63,234 nt of DNA from Desulfotomaculum sp. (GCA_003513005.1 DOTD01000055.1:1-63234), one strand, 5' to 3'. Counted from the stretch's first letter, positions 34,179-44,836 are shown. Notes: generated by a model from the sequence alone, not told the origin. Numbers and translations are program-made.

Positions 34179-35715
34179 TAGAACCTTTTAACTGGGAATT
34201 GACTGCTTTTACCCAGGGTGACAACAGGCGTTTTCTGTTCACATTGGGGTCAACACCCTCACCAGCATAGAACATCAAAATCATATAGGCAGTCATGTCA
34301 ATTCCCGCATATTCGAGTACTTTGTCCAACAGCTTGTTCGCTGATGTATAGAAGGTTTCCGCCCAGCGCAAGGGGGTGAAACGCTCGCTCTTCTCCGGGA
34401 AGAGAAGCCGCACATGGTTCAGCACCCGGTGGCTGACCACCAGGGTGAGCATGGCCACCAGCACCAATGATTCTACGACAATAGGATTTTCGCTGGTGAT
34501 CACGTCCAACTGGTACAGGCGCTTCAGTTCCTTGAAAACAAGCTCGACGCTCCAGCGAGCCCGGTAGAGCAGCGCCGTGTCTTCCGCCGAGAGCTGTTCC
34601 GGCATGATATCGGTGATGTAGAGGTGATACTCCTGAGCCTCCTCGTCGAACGTTCCGACCAGACGGAATGTCTCTCTTGTCTTGGATGCGCCGCTTCTGG
34701 GACGGTAGACCTCGAAAGAGTCCCCTTCCGTTTTCTTGGTTCTGGAGGCGCTGGCCTTGAACTCGACCTCCACCAGGCAATCGATCACTTCCCGCTTCAA
34801 ACGGGGGAGGACATCTTTCAGCTTCTTGCCGGTTAGGTCGATGGCGTTGCCCCGGTAGGAGCGAAGCACAGAGACGATCTTTGGGTTTGCGCCGCTTTTT
34901 AACCGGCTGACAAAGTGTCCTCCGTTCTTCCTGATCCTGCTGAACATCTCATATTTAAAATAGCCCAGGTCGAACAGCAGGATATGATCCCTTACCCAGG
35001 GACCGATACGGATAGTCTGGAGGTCGTTGGTCTTGCCGGCAAAGATCCCGATGCTCTTGGTGTTGCCGGTGAGCCCGATGGCAAGGCTGATCTTTAGTTC
35101 CGCCTTGTGTCTCGTCCCCGGGAACCTTTCAGCCAATGTATCATGCAGCTTGATGATCGTGCCGTCGTTGACAACCAGGTCCTTGAACCCCTGAAGTTTT
35201 TCTGACAGTGTCAGGCTGCCGCAACTGGCGAGATCTGCAATGCCGTGTGCCAAGCACTCCTTGAGAAACTTAACAAGGCCCTCGGTAAAGCGATCATAGA
35301 AGGCAGAGGCGACGATCGATTCCGCCGATGCTGTCTCGTAGGCCCTTCTCAAGGAGGCGATGGTGCGCTGCACCCCGACCCCGAAGCCGAGTACAAGGAT
35401 CCAGAACAGGATCACCGGATCGACCTTTCGCTCCCGCTGTATGTACTTGACTCTCTTTGCTGCTTCTCTCAGCCAGTCCGGGGAGAACATCTTGTTTAGT
35501 GTCTTTTCGACCTCTCGTGGATCGAGATTGCCGGGTAGTGGAACCAATTTAAATCCCCCACCAACATGGTATCATCTGGAGGATAATTCCACATATGGAG
35601 GGTATCGTCCTGCTTGTCAAGGAGCAATTACGATATTTTATCGGGTTAATTACCAGGGATTAAGTGTTAATGATGGTTGCTAATGGGATTAATAGGACTT
35701 AACCGAACACCGATG
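34145..35715 (-). mobile_element. IS4-type insertion sequence, complete
   Basis: A 1571-bp element bounded by CTACAGGGCC on both sides. The ends are imperfect inverted repeats: CATTGGTGATCGGTT (left) and CATCGGTGTTCGGTT (right, inverted), 13 of 15 identical. One transposase gene fills it. The perfect target duplication suggests recent insertion. It splits the subtilase-toxin gene. Confidence 0.92.
34171..35547 (-). CDS. IS4-family transposase
   Basis: 458 residues with the DDE fold of the IS4 group: LVVNDGTIIKLHD (first Asp, near 122), DLGYFKYEMFSRI (second Asp, near 200), and the C-terminal YRARWSVELVFKELKRL, which is the Y-(2)-R-(3)-E-(6)-K signature (near 330-345). Intact, in the opposite direction to the host gene. 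Confidence 0.93.
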   Translation of the reverse strand: MVPLPGNLDPREVEKTLNKMFSPDWLREAAKRVKYIQRERKVDPVILFWILVLGFGVGVQRTIASLRRAYETASAESIVASAFYDRFTEGLVKFLKECLAHGIADLASCGSLTLSEKLQGFKDLVVNDGTIIKLHDTLAERFPGTRHKAELKISLAIGLTGNTKSIGIFAGKTNDLQTIRIGPWVRDHILLFDLGYFKYEMFSRIRKNGGHFVSRLKSGANPKIVSVLRSYRGNAIDLTGKKLKDVLPRLKREVIDCLVEVEFKASASRTKKTEGDSFEVYRPRSGASKTRETFRLVGTFDEEAQEYHLYITDIMPEQLSAEDTALLYRARWSVELVFKELKRLYQLDVITSENPIVVESLVLVAMLTLVVSHRVLNHVRLLFPEKSERFTPLRWAETFYTSANKLLDKVLEYAGIDMTAYMILMFYAGEGVDPNVNRKRLLSPWVKAVNSQLKGSTI

Positions 35716-35725
35716 CTACAGGGCC
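35716..35725 (+). repeat. Right target-site duplication
   Basis: CTACAGGGCC, the second copy of the 10-bp target. It lies in frame with the downstream protease codons. Confidence 0.9.
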
Positions 35726-38700
35726 AGTCCAAAAGGAACATGATATTGTCAAAAAAATGAAAAAAGATACGGAAACTATTCCTTGGGGAATTCATGCAAT
35801 AAAGGCCGACCTGACGTTAGAAGAGAATTACAATGGAAACAATGTAAATATAGCAGTGCTGGACACCGGCTGCACAAAGCATCCTGACCTGAAAGTCAAA
35901 GGGGGTATATCATTTGTTGCAAATACTGTAAGCTATTCTGATGATAACGGACATGGAACCCATGTGACAGGGATAATTGCTGCGGTGAATAACAGAATAG
36001 GAGTTGTTGGTGTTTCTCCGAAGGCTGAAATATATGCCGTTAAAGTCCTCGACCAAAACGGTTGTGGAACTTACAGCCAGGTAATTGACGGTATAGAGTG
36101 GGCCATTGATAACAAGATTGATATTATTAATATGAGTTTTGGCGGAATAGAGGATAGCATGGCTTTGCATGATATGATAAAAGAAGCGACTAACCGTGGA
36201 GTATTAATAGTGGCCGCGGCAGGAAATAATGGTGCTGGCGAGGAGACAGAAGTTTACCCGGCGCGTTATCCCGAGGTGCTGTCTGTAGGGGCTGTCGACC
36301 AGTCACTTCAGAGTGCGAGCTATTCGAGCACAGGAAATGAAATAGATCTTGTAGCGCCCGGTTCAGATGTTATCAGTACCACCTCAGACGGAGGATATGG
36401 CGTTATGTCGGGAACCTCAATGGCAACACCACACGTAACGGGTGCAGTTGCTGTTTTCTGGTCGAAAAACAAGAAATGGTCAAATGGACAGGTGAAAGAG
36501 AAGCTATATCAAACCGCAACACCATTAGGAGCTAAAAACATTTATGGCAATGGTCTCGTAAATGTGGCAAATGCATTGGGATTGACCGATTCTTCAATCA
36601 CTCCCACACCGCAGCCTACACCGCAGCCTACACCAAATCCGGACATACCATTTGAAATTGTAAAAAAGGATGTCCAATTTGCCGAATATAAGAATAAACT
36701 AAGAAATATGTACGAAATGGCGAATAAAAATAGTGATACTATGTTAGCAAAAAGTATCGAAGAGAAGCTGAACGGATTAATAATTGCCGAAAATAAGGTA
36801 CGCGTTCTTCCAGACGACCTAAACACCTTATCTAAAAACAAAGAAATGGCAGCAGAAGCACAGGTTCAAATAAACTCCTATTATGCTACAAAATCAGAAG
36901 ATTTTATGAAGTTGGAATACAGCTATCAAGAAGCTATTGATGAATATATCTGCAAATTACAAGGTAGTGTAAGCGGTAGCGTTTACGAAAGCTCTGATTC
37001 GACAACTATCCAGTCAGCACAAGTTATTTACTTGAATACCCCTATTGATGTTAATTTGGCGACTGGTTCTCAGAAGATCTACCAATTCACGCCGTCCAGT
37101 TCTGGGACATACAATATGTTTACAGGTCCTTATGCCGGGACAGGCGGTTCAAACGATACATACCTTGAATTGTATACAGATTCAGCTTTAACCAACAGAA
37201 TCGCATATGATGACGATTCTGCCGGAAACCTCTTCTCAAAGATAAGTAAATCTTTAACAGGCGGAACTACCTATTACATTAAACTGCGTCCTTACAACTC
37301 GAATATAGCAGTACATGCAAGGCTGACTGTCTCAAAAGTAGTGCCAATACAGACCATTTATTTGGATACCCCGATAGACACGCAGGTTGCTTTTCAAGAA
37401 TATAACATATTCAGATTTACTCCTGCTGTGCAAGGTTTATATAAATTCTACACAGGACCTTATGCAGGAACGGGTAATTCGGACGATACGTATCTTGAAC
37501 TTTATACCGACCAGAATCTGACAAATATGATCGCATATGATGACGATTCGGCAGGAAATTATTTCTCCTTATTGCAATATGAGCTACAAGCCAACATATC
37601 ATACTATCTGAAGTTTAGGGGTTATGATTACGAAAGCACTAGTGCCAGGTTGACTGTCACAAATGTCACCGTTCCAGTATTAACAGCATTGTTAGAAACG
37701 TCAACAAAAATCGTAATAATTAATGGCCGGATAGCATCGGGAGTAGGCAAGCAGTTGGCAATAGAAGTTTTCAACCCGAAGCAGAACATAGAGAATATTG
37801 GTCAGCTTACATGCGATAATAGCGGTAATTTTATATATAGCTTCAAACTGAAGAGTTTAGTGCAGGGGACCTACCAGGTAATCGTTTGCGGAGAAAATAT
37901 AGCAATTCCAGGAACCACTACGTTTGACTATATATCCTCAAGCCAGGTCATACCTATCACACTGGCAGCGCCGTCTTCGACAGTACCGGTGACGAAAACG
38001 GTCAGCTTCATGATTAATAAAATTCCTAATGCAACCATTTTAGTTCCGGATGCTCAATTTGAAGCAGCAGTTAACATAACTAACAATAACATCACAAATA
38101 AGCAGAATATATTGGTTTCTGTAGCATTGTTTGGCCCGGATAGGGCACTCAAAGACTTTGTAACGATTGGTTCCCAACTGCCGGCAGAGGGAACAGACAA
38201 ATTAGGTGGTGGATTTCTGCTGCCTCATAACGTAGAAGGATACAAGGTTAGCGTGTTTGTATGGGAAGGTTCCAGTTTAAAAGAAACAAGTTTAGTACCG
38301 CTTTCCTCAGTAGTAAGCATGCTGGAAGTAGCTTCAAGCAGTATTAACATTAATGCTCCTGAAATTGATTCAACTACTTCCGCAACTAACTCTATTTGGG
38401 ATAATATTGAAAAGTTTAATTCCAGACAAGCAGATTCTGAATCAGAAATAACAACACTCTCAAATAGTATTTCTGTTGTAGCAGAATTTACACCTCCTTA
38501 TCTAGAGCCGAACGTAATACTTACAGCAAAAATAAAAATAACAAATAATCAATCTGTATCACAAGATGTATTACCAATTTTTCAGCTTTTAAATAATAAA
38601 TGTCCCCAGGAATTAGGCTATTTTCAGATGAAACTTGCTCCGAAAGAAAGCAGAACTATAACTTATAGTATTTCACTGCCAAACGACATATCAAAATGTG

Positions 38701-39875
38701 AGTTTGATGTTTTTATTTGGAATATGTGGTCAGATAGTCCCAATTGGCAATCTCTTTGGGATCCTATACGTATAACAGCCCATAATTGGTACCGTTTCAC
38801 TATTGATGACGCAGAAATATATCTATCAGATATTGGAGGAAATGCTGGTGAAAATACTGGTGTCATATATGCAATAGCTAAACAAAACGGCAAATATCAA
38901 TGGAGACAATATGCCCTTATTGGAAGTACTTGGATAGATACAGATAATTATTACGCTTATGCCCCAGGTCAAGGTGGAGGAGCAGCGGCTGCTTCTCTAG
39001 ATGCCAATGTAATAGCAACACAATCAGTTAACTCTATGGGTCTGGTCAATGATATTCAACAAGCAATTAATAATAAAAAGAATCAGCTTTTAAATATATT
39101 TTATAACAAAGTTGGTATTGATCCTCTTTCATTAACTGATGACGAAAAACTAATGCTTGCTAATGGTGTTATTTTCGGTCTTGATGATAATGTGTGTTTC
39201 GGGGTTGCCCAATGGATTTTGCACGTGACCCCAGCAGAAGATGATTATTGCTTTATGCGGGCTAAAACATTTACGGATGCAGTGTTTACTGCTGCTTATA
39301 CAGTTGGCGCAGCGGGAAGTGCAGCTGAAGCTCTTAGGGCACTGGATACTGCAGGATTAACTGGAGCAATGGCTCTGGCAACTTCTGAGACAGGTGTAGG
39401 CGGGGTTGTATTTGGCGCTGCTGCAGTATCAGAACTGGCAGAAGCAGCGGTAATGACTGGAATATCTTTTGTCTCTACGAAAATGGCCGATCGTTCTAGA
39501 GGTATTTTAAGGGCTGATTCTCAAAAGCTAGACGGCTTAGTGAATGGTCCTAGCGGAGTAATAAATAGAACAGGGAAGATGGGATGGAGAAGAAATTCAG
39601 GTAACTTAGATAATTTCCTAAACAGAAAAGGATATACTAAGAGTGGTAACTCTAGACCTGGGGATATTGATGCAGAAATGCAAATATATGATGTGTACAA
39701 TAATTTAGGAAAAAAAGTTGGCGAGATTCATATTAATCAACCTATAAAATTGCCAAATGGTACAAAGACAGGTAAATATGAACCATTGCATTTTGAAGAA
39801 TGCGATGCAAATGGCAACATACCGTATTATGCAATCCATGAATGGTTTCCTGAAATGTATGGTTGGAGGGCTTAG
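35726..39875 (+). pseudogene. Subtilase-toxin gene, 3' part: S8 protease, PPC domains and toxin-like C-terminus
   Basis: 1372 residues follow the first ATG (35757). The S8 triad is intact: D36 in NIAVLDTGC, H69 in GHGTHVTG, and Ser near 221 in SGTSMATPH. After a PTPQPTP linker come a helical stretch, two PPC-type beta domains (each with YAGTG..DTYLELYTD, about 420-525 and 530-630), and several Ig-like segments, one with FIWNMWSDSPNWQSL. The last 280 residues change character: LTDDEKLMLANGVIFGLDD, a hydrophobic Ala/Gly-rich hinge, then a polar domain (NLDNFLNRKGYTKSGN to HEWFPEMYGW) placed like the toxin tip of polymorphic toxins. Two small genes follow as candidate immunity genes. Without its signal peptide it would stay inside the cell if expressed. 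Confidence 0.8.
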
Positions 39876-39885
39876 AGGAGATAGA

Positions 39886-40398
39886 ATGATGAATTTAGTA
39901 ATGAATAAAGAAGTGAATGCTTACAAAATAGAATATATACGTAGATCAGAGTATCAAAAGATAATGCAAATTTTAAATTGTTTTAAAAAGGATAATGATG
40001 TAATCTTATTTATGTATCCTGACTATTGGGTAAATAATTATTTTCCATCAAAGACAAGTAATTTTATAAAAGAAAGAATTAAAAAAATAACCACAGGATA
40101 TATATCACCAGGTATTGGGTATAGGGACGAAATGCCGTTATACTGGTTTGAGCTTCAAAATAATAATGAATTCGAGGAAATGACAGCATTAACAAAGAGT
40201 GAGCTTTTTGTTTGTATAGTGGTAGATAAAAATAAAGAACCTGTAGATTATTCTTTTGAGTTACAATTACGTGAATTTGGACGATTTATTATTCGAGAAA
40301 GCAATAACGGAAGTTTCATTGAAAATGTTTTTCCGAAGATTCAGTTATTAATAGGTAATCTTAATATTGTACAAGGCGCTGATAATGAAGAGTATTAG
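39886..40398 (+). CDS. Candidate immunity protein 1
   Basis: A 170-residue soluble, acidic protein starting at ATG 39886 behind GAGGAG, 10 bases after the toxin stop, so co-transcribed. No signal peptide or membrane segment, as expected for a cytoplasmic immunity protein. No family recognised. Function is inferred only from position and size. Confidence 0.6.
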   Translation: MMNLVMNKEVNAYKIEYIRRSEYQKIMQILNCFKKDNDVILFMYPDYWVNNYFPSKTSNFIKERIKKITTGYISPGIGYRDEMPLYWFELQNNNEFEEMTALTKSELFVCIVVDKNKEPVDYSFELQLREFGRFIIRESNNGSFIENVFPKIQLLIGNLNIVQGADNEEY

Positions 40399-40441
40399 AG
40401 ACTGGAACAGTTAGCTCATTCTTTGAGTCGGCTGCCTAAAA

Positions 40442-40525
40442 ATGCAAGAAATCGTGCTTGCTAATGGTGTTGTTTTCGGTATTGATGATGTTATTTTTCA
40501 GTCCACAATTATAGGAGGCGAGCGC
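40442..40525 (+). other. Remnant of toxin hinge sequence (orphan cassette scar)
   Basis: The stretch encodes EIVLANGVVFGIDD, which repeats LMLANGVIFGLDD of the toxin C-terminal region (DNA GCTTGCTAATGGTGTT is identical in both). It lies upstream of the second immunity-like gene and looks like what is left of an earlier C-terminal toxin cassette. Confidence 0.6.
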
Positions 40526-41011
40526 ATGCCAATACTAATTAACAGAGAAGAAAATGTCGTATTAGAACTTAATTTAATTAAAAATCAACGATTTGATGTA
40601 AAAAAAGAAAGGCCGTATTTTGAAAACTGGATTCCTTTTGAATTTATTCTTCGAATTGAAGATAGTGAAGAGTATTCATACTCAAAACAGAGTGGCGCGA
40701 CATTTTCTGTGGAAGATATCAACCTCTTGATAAAACGAATAGAGTCAGCAATCAGTCTGAAGTCAAATAAGAAAGAAATAGTGCGTTTATCATGGGGTCC
40801 AATAGAAAATTACTTTTCTCTGCACTTTTATGAAACATATGAAGACAACCAAATAAATATCGAATTATGGGTTATGATGGCTGAGTTGACTGAGGGAGAG
40901 TCGCATGGTTACAATAGGGGTTTCGATTTTGTAGTAACATTAGATTCTTTAGAAAAGTTTTTGATTGGATTTAAAGAACAATTGACAATGTTATTAAATA
41001 GTGTTGAATGA
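40526..41011 (+). CDS. Candidate immunity protein 2
   Basis: 161 residues from ATG 40526, which has GGAGGCG just upstream; an in-frame ATG at 40442 belongs to the hinge remnant. The core WGPIENYFSLHFYE, WVMMAELTEGE and YNRGFDFVVTLDSLEKF is polar and beta-rich, reminiscent of WapI-like immunity proteins, but this was not verified. It probably matched the lost cassette whose scar precedes it. Confidence 0.6.
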   Translation: MPILINREENVVLELNLIKNQRFDVKKERPYFENWIPFEFILRIEDSEEYSYSKQSGATFSVEDINLLIKRIESAISLKSNKKEIVRLSWGPIENYFSLHFYETYEDNQINIELWVMMAELTEGESHGYNRGFDFVVTLDSLEKFLIGFKEQLTMLLNSVE

Positions 41012-41042
41012 CCTTGGTGTACTTAGTCAAACAGTGTCAATA

Positions 41043-41084
41043 AAAAAACCGCTTGCCGGTTTGGTATCCGGCAAGCGGTTTTTG
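41043..41084. terminator. Bidirectional terminator
   Basis: AAAACCGCTTGCCGG pairs perfectly with CCGGCAAGCGGTTTT across an 8-nt loop, with A and T runs at the two ends, so it serves both the immunity operon and the convergent nucleotidase gene. Confidence 0.88.
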
Positions 41085-41123
41085 TCATCAATGGTGAGAC
41101 AGCTAAGATACATACAGTTCTAT

Positions 41124-44100
41124 CTATGGAGATACTGTGATATCAATTTCCTTCGGTTCAGCCAGCGAACTCCAGGTGACACTGTTGCTCCAGCCGTTCC
41201 ATAAAAAACATTTCAATGTAAAATTACCGCTCGCCGCCGGCTGGTAGAGGGCTGCGAATTCAGACGGGTTTTCCGTCACTGACAGGCGGGCGGCGTTTAA
41301 AAATTGGGGTTGGTCGATATTAAGAACTTCCAGAATTGATAGTGCGCTTATGCTTCCGGCGGTATTCTTTTTCGGTTTACATACCAGATAATAACTCTTT
41401 CCTGCTTTTAAAGGCCCCTGGTACGCTTTCTGCTGGTCATCGTAAATCCCCAGCCAGTCTATTATGGCTGTTTCCTGCGCCGGCTCTCCGGCTTGAGTGA
41501 CTGTAACAATGTCTTCCGGAAAGCGGGGGCAGATTTCGGCCTCTCCCAAATAGGACCAGGCTATACCGGAAACATTTATAATGTCTCCTATTTTCAGGTT
41601 GTCAAGGGGGTTGTAAGCGGGTCTGACATCTCCGGTATAAATGAGCAGTTTTTGACCCAGGCCGTCTTCCACATAAAATTCGTATTCCGACGCTTCTGTC
41701 ACTTTGACGTTTTCCACCTTGACAAACTGGTAAAGATATGAGCCTACGGCCTGTATTTCAAGGGCTTTCGGCGTCGGCAGCCAGGGCGTGCCTGTAATCT
41801 GGACATTTTCCGCGTCATTTAAATGCATCTGCTGCAATCCATTACCGTCGGTGGCTACCTTCCCTCTCAAGATAAGCCCCTGCCCATCGTAGAAAGCGGG
41901 TCTGCCCGCACATTCACCGGCCCACACGGTAATACCGGCTGTTTCATCCTGCAGAACCGGCATTTGCCCGTCCACAAAGGCAGCCGTAACCGTAGCCCTG
42001 ACGGTAGCATAGCGCCCATGGAATTTATCAAAATGATCATAGATCTCTTGAATGGTTACTGTCTTATCATCAGCGAACTTGTACCATTGCGCCTTGCTGA
42101 ATACTGTTCCATCGGCGGCTTCATAGCCAACTTCGATTTTATGATAATTATTATCGGGAGTGATATTCAGGGCTGCTTTCCCGTCGTACCAAACTCCTAC
42201 CTTTTCCATATACATCGGCTGCCAGGCAGATCCGTCAATCCGGTAGAACAGTTCTTTTACCGGCTGCAGGGCGTCATAGGCCTGCACATTGAATGACGTA
42301 TCTCCGTCAATGGCAATATCCACAGGCGAAGTGATGTTAATCTGCTGATTGGCTCCCAGTTCCTTATAAAAATGACGTACTTCACCGGCCAGGGGATAAA
42401 CCAGGCGGTAGCCTATGGAGGTTCCGTCCTTGCCCACGGTTTCCCGCCACCAGCAGCCGCTGAACGAACTTGTGGCCTGTTCGGGAAAACCGTTATCCAC
42501 AGCTTCGTCGGTATGCCAGTGCCCGGCAAGCATCATTTTTATTTTATAGCCGTCCAGGATATCACTTACCTCCGCCCAGTCTTCCCAGTTGGAAGAAGGC
42601 TGGTGGAAGAACAAAATGATATTTTTCTCCTTATTTGCTTCAAGGTCGTTTTTTAACCAGTTTAACTGCTCTTCGGGGAGATTGACGGTTCTGTCCAATT
42701 CCAGGGGATCTAGAACAATATAGTGATAATCATTCTGGTCAAATGAATAGAATGTCGGAAACCCTGTCTTTTTAGTAAAGAGCCCGTCTCCATAGTATTC
42801 TTTGAGATTTTCAGGAATGTCCTCAGGTTTTTTATAGTACTTTATTCCGCCCACATCGTGGTTGCCGGGTACTTGATAAAAGGTTATTCCTTCCGAGGTA
42901 ACGGGATTGACAATGTTATTCAGATAGAGATCAAACCACTCCATGCCCTTTGCCAGAGATTTCGTTTCGGCCTTTGCCACCAGGTCACCTGTGGCTACGA
43001 TAAAGGAAGGTCGCAGGGCTTTCATTTCTTCAACAAATACCGGGGCATATGCCAGGGGATCATATTTCGCCTGAAAAGTTTTTTGGGCATCGGTAAAATT
43101 ACTGATGTGCAAATCTGTGACCTGAACAAATATATCCAGGGGGATACTGATTCTTCCTTCGATAGAGGAGCCAAAGGGCTGGTCCAGCTGTTGGACATAC
43201 TCGACCAGGGCATCCAAATCTACCGGACCGTTTTCCCGTTCAGCGCCTTCTTTCAGGACGGTGAAATTATCGCCTCCGTCAGCCAGGAAGCTGTTTACCG
43301 TCACGCTATAAGTCTTTTCTGTTTCAATGGGCTGATCATTGACCAGGATTTTGGCGGGGTCCACCCGTTCGCCGGCCGGTTGGGCGGGATCCCAGGTATA
43401 GTTTAGACCTGAAATCTGTAAAACTCGGGGGTAGGGCTGGTCTTTCCATTGCTGTTCCAGCAGCGTCTCGATTTGGGCCCCGGTAAGATTCATTTTTACC
43501 AGGGTGTTGTTAAAGGGTTGGACGGTGTACAGTTCTCCCCAGGTTACTTCACCCGCCTCAAGATTTGCTCTGATGCCGCCCGGATTCATGAAAGCAAGCT
43601 CGCTGTCCATTTCCCATCTCTGGGCATCGGCAATCAAGTTGCCCAGGGCGCTTTCTCCCGCGTTATTCTGATCCTTTGTCAAATCATAAGCAGCCGTGCC
43701 GATTACCTGATTGCTGATGGGAGCCGCCAGTTCTTTATAACAATTCACCAGTTCTTCCACCGCGGTATCAGCAGGGATAGCTGGGTCGTGGTAAGTATCG
43801 ACAATCTGGGCGCTTTTCTCAACTACGTCTTTTGTCGTCCGGTCAACAGTCAGATCAATATCAGCAAAAGCGGTGCCGTTGGAGTATGCCTGCGTGACTA
43901 TTTTGCCGCCGATGTTTCCTCGGAAGCCGGTGTGGGTGTGTCCGGTGATAACAACATCCACTTCGTCGTCTATAGCGTTCACTATGCCAACTATTTCTCC
44001 CGAAATCGGCCCGCCCTGGCGGTCGCCCGCGCCGCCCTGGTGCAGGAGGACAATAATAGTTTCAACACCTTGCTCTTTGAGCTCGTTCACATATTTGTTG

Positions 44101-44765
44101 ATGGACTGCGCTTCGTCGAGAAAACTGAGGGTTGCTACACCGGAAGGCATGACGATGGTGGGTGTCTCTTCCAAGTCAGCGCCAATAAAGCCTACTTTAA
44201 CTCCTTCCACTTCGCTGACGGCGCAAGGGGGAAAAATAGGCTGTTGAGTTTGCTTATCCACTACGTTGGCGCAAAGATATTGTGTCGCAGCGCCTGGCCA
44301 GACGCCGGTGTAAGGTTCCGTTTTTGGGTGAGCGCCTCCGTTTTGCAAGCGCAAAAGTTCCTCTCTCCCTTCATCAAACTCATGGTTGCCCGGGCATCCG
44401 TAAACAAAACCGGCCACGCCTAAAATGTTCATGGTCGGTTCGTCCTGCAGAAGGGCTGATATCGGAGGGCTTGCCCCAATCACATCGCCGGCGTGCACCC
44501 GAAAGGTGTGAATCCCCTGCGCGGCAGCTTCATTCTCCCACTTATCTAAATAGCCGGCTAAAACCGCTGCGCCGCCAATAGGCTTGTTGTTTAAAGTTCT
44601 TGACTCCAGGGCCCCGTGAAGATCATTAATGGCCAGTATTTGCAGCTTGAGATTCTGCTCGGCAGCCAGGATATTGGAGGAAATAAAAAAAGAGACGCAG
44701 TAAAAAAGGAGAACCAGACAAATTAAAGATGCGAAAAGCCTGAAATTTAAAATTCTCCTTGACAT
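41124..44765 (-). CDS. Secreted 5'-nucleotidase fused to a second metallophosphatase
   Basis: About 1213 residues from ATG 44765, which has GTGGGGTG upstream; an earlier ATG at 44798 falls inside repeat R1 and is unlikely. Signal peptide, then 5'-nucleotidase N-domain (AINDLHG, HAGDVIGA, PGNHEFDEG, GHTHTG near 275) and C-domain (NPGGIRANLEAG near 392). A second, different metallophosphatase domain follows (QVTDLHIS near 549, ATGDLV, PGNHDVGG near 637, AGHWHTDE near 747). Then beta domains, an OB-like region, and a C-terminal NGWSNSVTWSSLAEP domain shared with the 27639 protein. It would release phosphate from nucleotides outside the cell. Pho boxes lie upstream. Confidence 0.9.
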   Translation of the reverse strand: MSRRILNFRLFASLICLVLLFYCVSFFISSNILAAEQNLKLQILAINDLHGALESRTLNNKPIGGAAVLAGYLDKWENEAAAQGIHTFRVHAGDVIGASPPISALLQDEPTMNILGVAGFVYGCPGNHEFDEGREELLRLQNGGAHPKTEPYTGVWPGAATQYLCANVVDKQTQQPIFPPCAVSEVEGVKVGFIGADLEETPTIVMPSGVATLSFLDEAQSINKYVNELKEQGVETIIVLLHQGGAGDRQGGPISGEIVGIVNAIDDEVDVVITGHTHTGFRGNIGGKIVTQAYSNGTAFADIDLTVDRTTKDVVEKSAQIVDTYHDPAIPADTAVEELVNCYKELAAPISNQVIGTAAYDLTKDQNNAGESALGNLIADAQRWEMDSELAFMNPGGIRANLEAGEVTWGELYTVQPFNNTLVKMNLTGAQIETLLEQQWKDQPYPRVLQISGLNYTWDPAQPAGERVDPAKILVNDQPIETEKTYSVTVNSFLADGGDNFTVLKEGAERENGPVDLDALVEYVQQLDQPFGSSIEGRISIPLDIFVQVTDLHISNFTDAQKTFQAKYDPLAYAPVFVEEMKALRPSFIVATGDLVAKAETKSLAKGMEWFDLYLNNIVNPVTSEGITFYQVPGNHDVGGIKYYKKPEDIPENLKEYYGDGLFTKKTGFPTFYSFDQNDYHYIVLDPLELDRTVNLPEEQLNWLKNDLEANKEKNIILFFHQPSSNWEDWAEVSDILDGYKIKMMLAGHWHTDEAVDNGFPEQATSSFSGCWWRETVGKDGTSIGYRLVYPLAGEVRHFYKELGANQQINITSPVDIAIDGDTSFNVQAYDALQPVKELFYRIDGSAWQPMYMEKVGVWYDGKAALNITPDNNYHKIEVGYEAADGTVFSKAQWYKFADDKTVTIQEIYDHFDKFHGRYATVRATVTAAFVDGQMPVLQDETAGITVWAGECAGRPAFYDGQGLILRGKVATDGNGLQQMHLNDAENVQITGTPWLPTPKALEIQAVGSYLYQFVKVENVKVTEASEYEFYVEDGLGQKLLIYTGDVRPAYNPLDNLKIGDIINVSGIAWSYLGEAEICPRFPEDIVTVTQAGEPAQETAIIDWLGIYDDQQKAYQGPLKAGKSYYLVCKPKKNTAGSISALSILEVLNIDQPQFLNAARLSVTENPSEFAALYQPAASGNFTLKCFLWNGWSNSVTWSSLAEPKEIDITVSP

Positions 44766-44791
44766 ATTAAACACCCCACTTTCATTCTTTT

Positions 44792-44836
44792 TAGACATCC
44801 ATGCCGCTTGCGCGGAGTCATCGGAATGATGAGAAT
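44792..44836 (+). repeat. Short copy of dispersed repeat R1
   Basis: TAGACATCCATGCCGC begins an R1 5' end; the hairpin is CCGC-TTGC-GCGG (44804-44815). It overlaps the upstream region of the nucleotidase gene. Confidence 0.55.

Noticed and set aside
39757..39885. Extended start for the first immunity-like gene
   Set aside because: This part overlaps the toxin coding end; the ATG at 39886 has a good ribosome site and begins right after the toxin stop.
43449..44423. 324-codon plus-strand frame opposite the 5'-nucleotidase gene
   Set aside because: It is the complement of a gene with unmistakable metallophosphatase motifs; codon pattern and composition are not protein-like.
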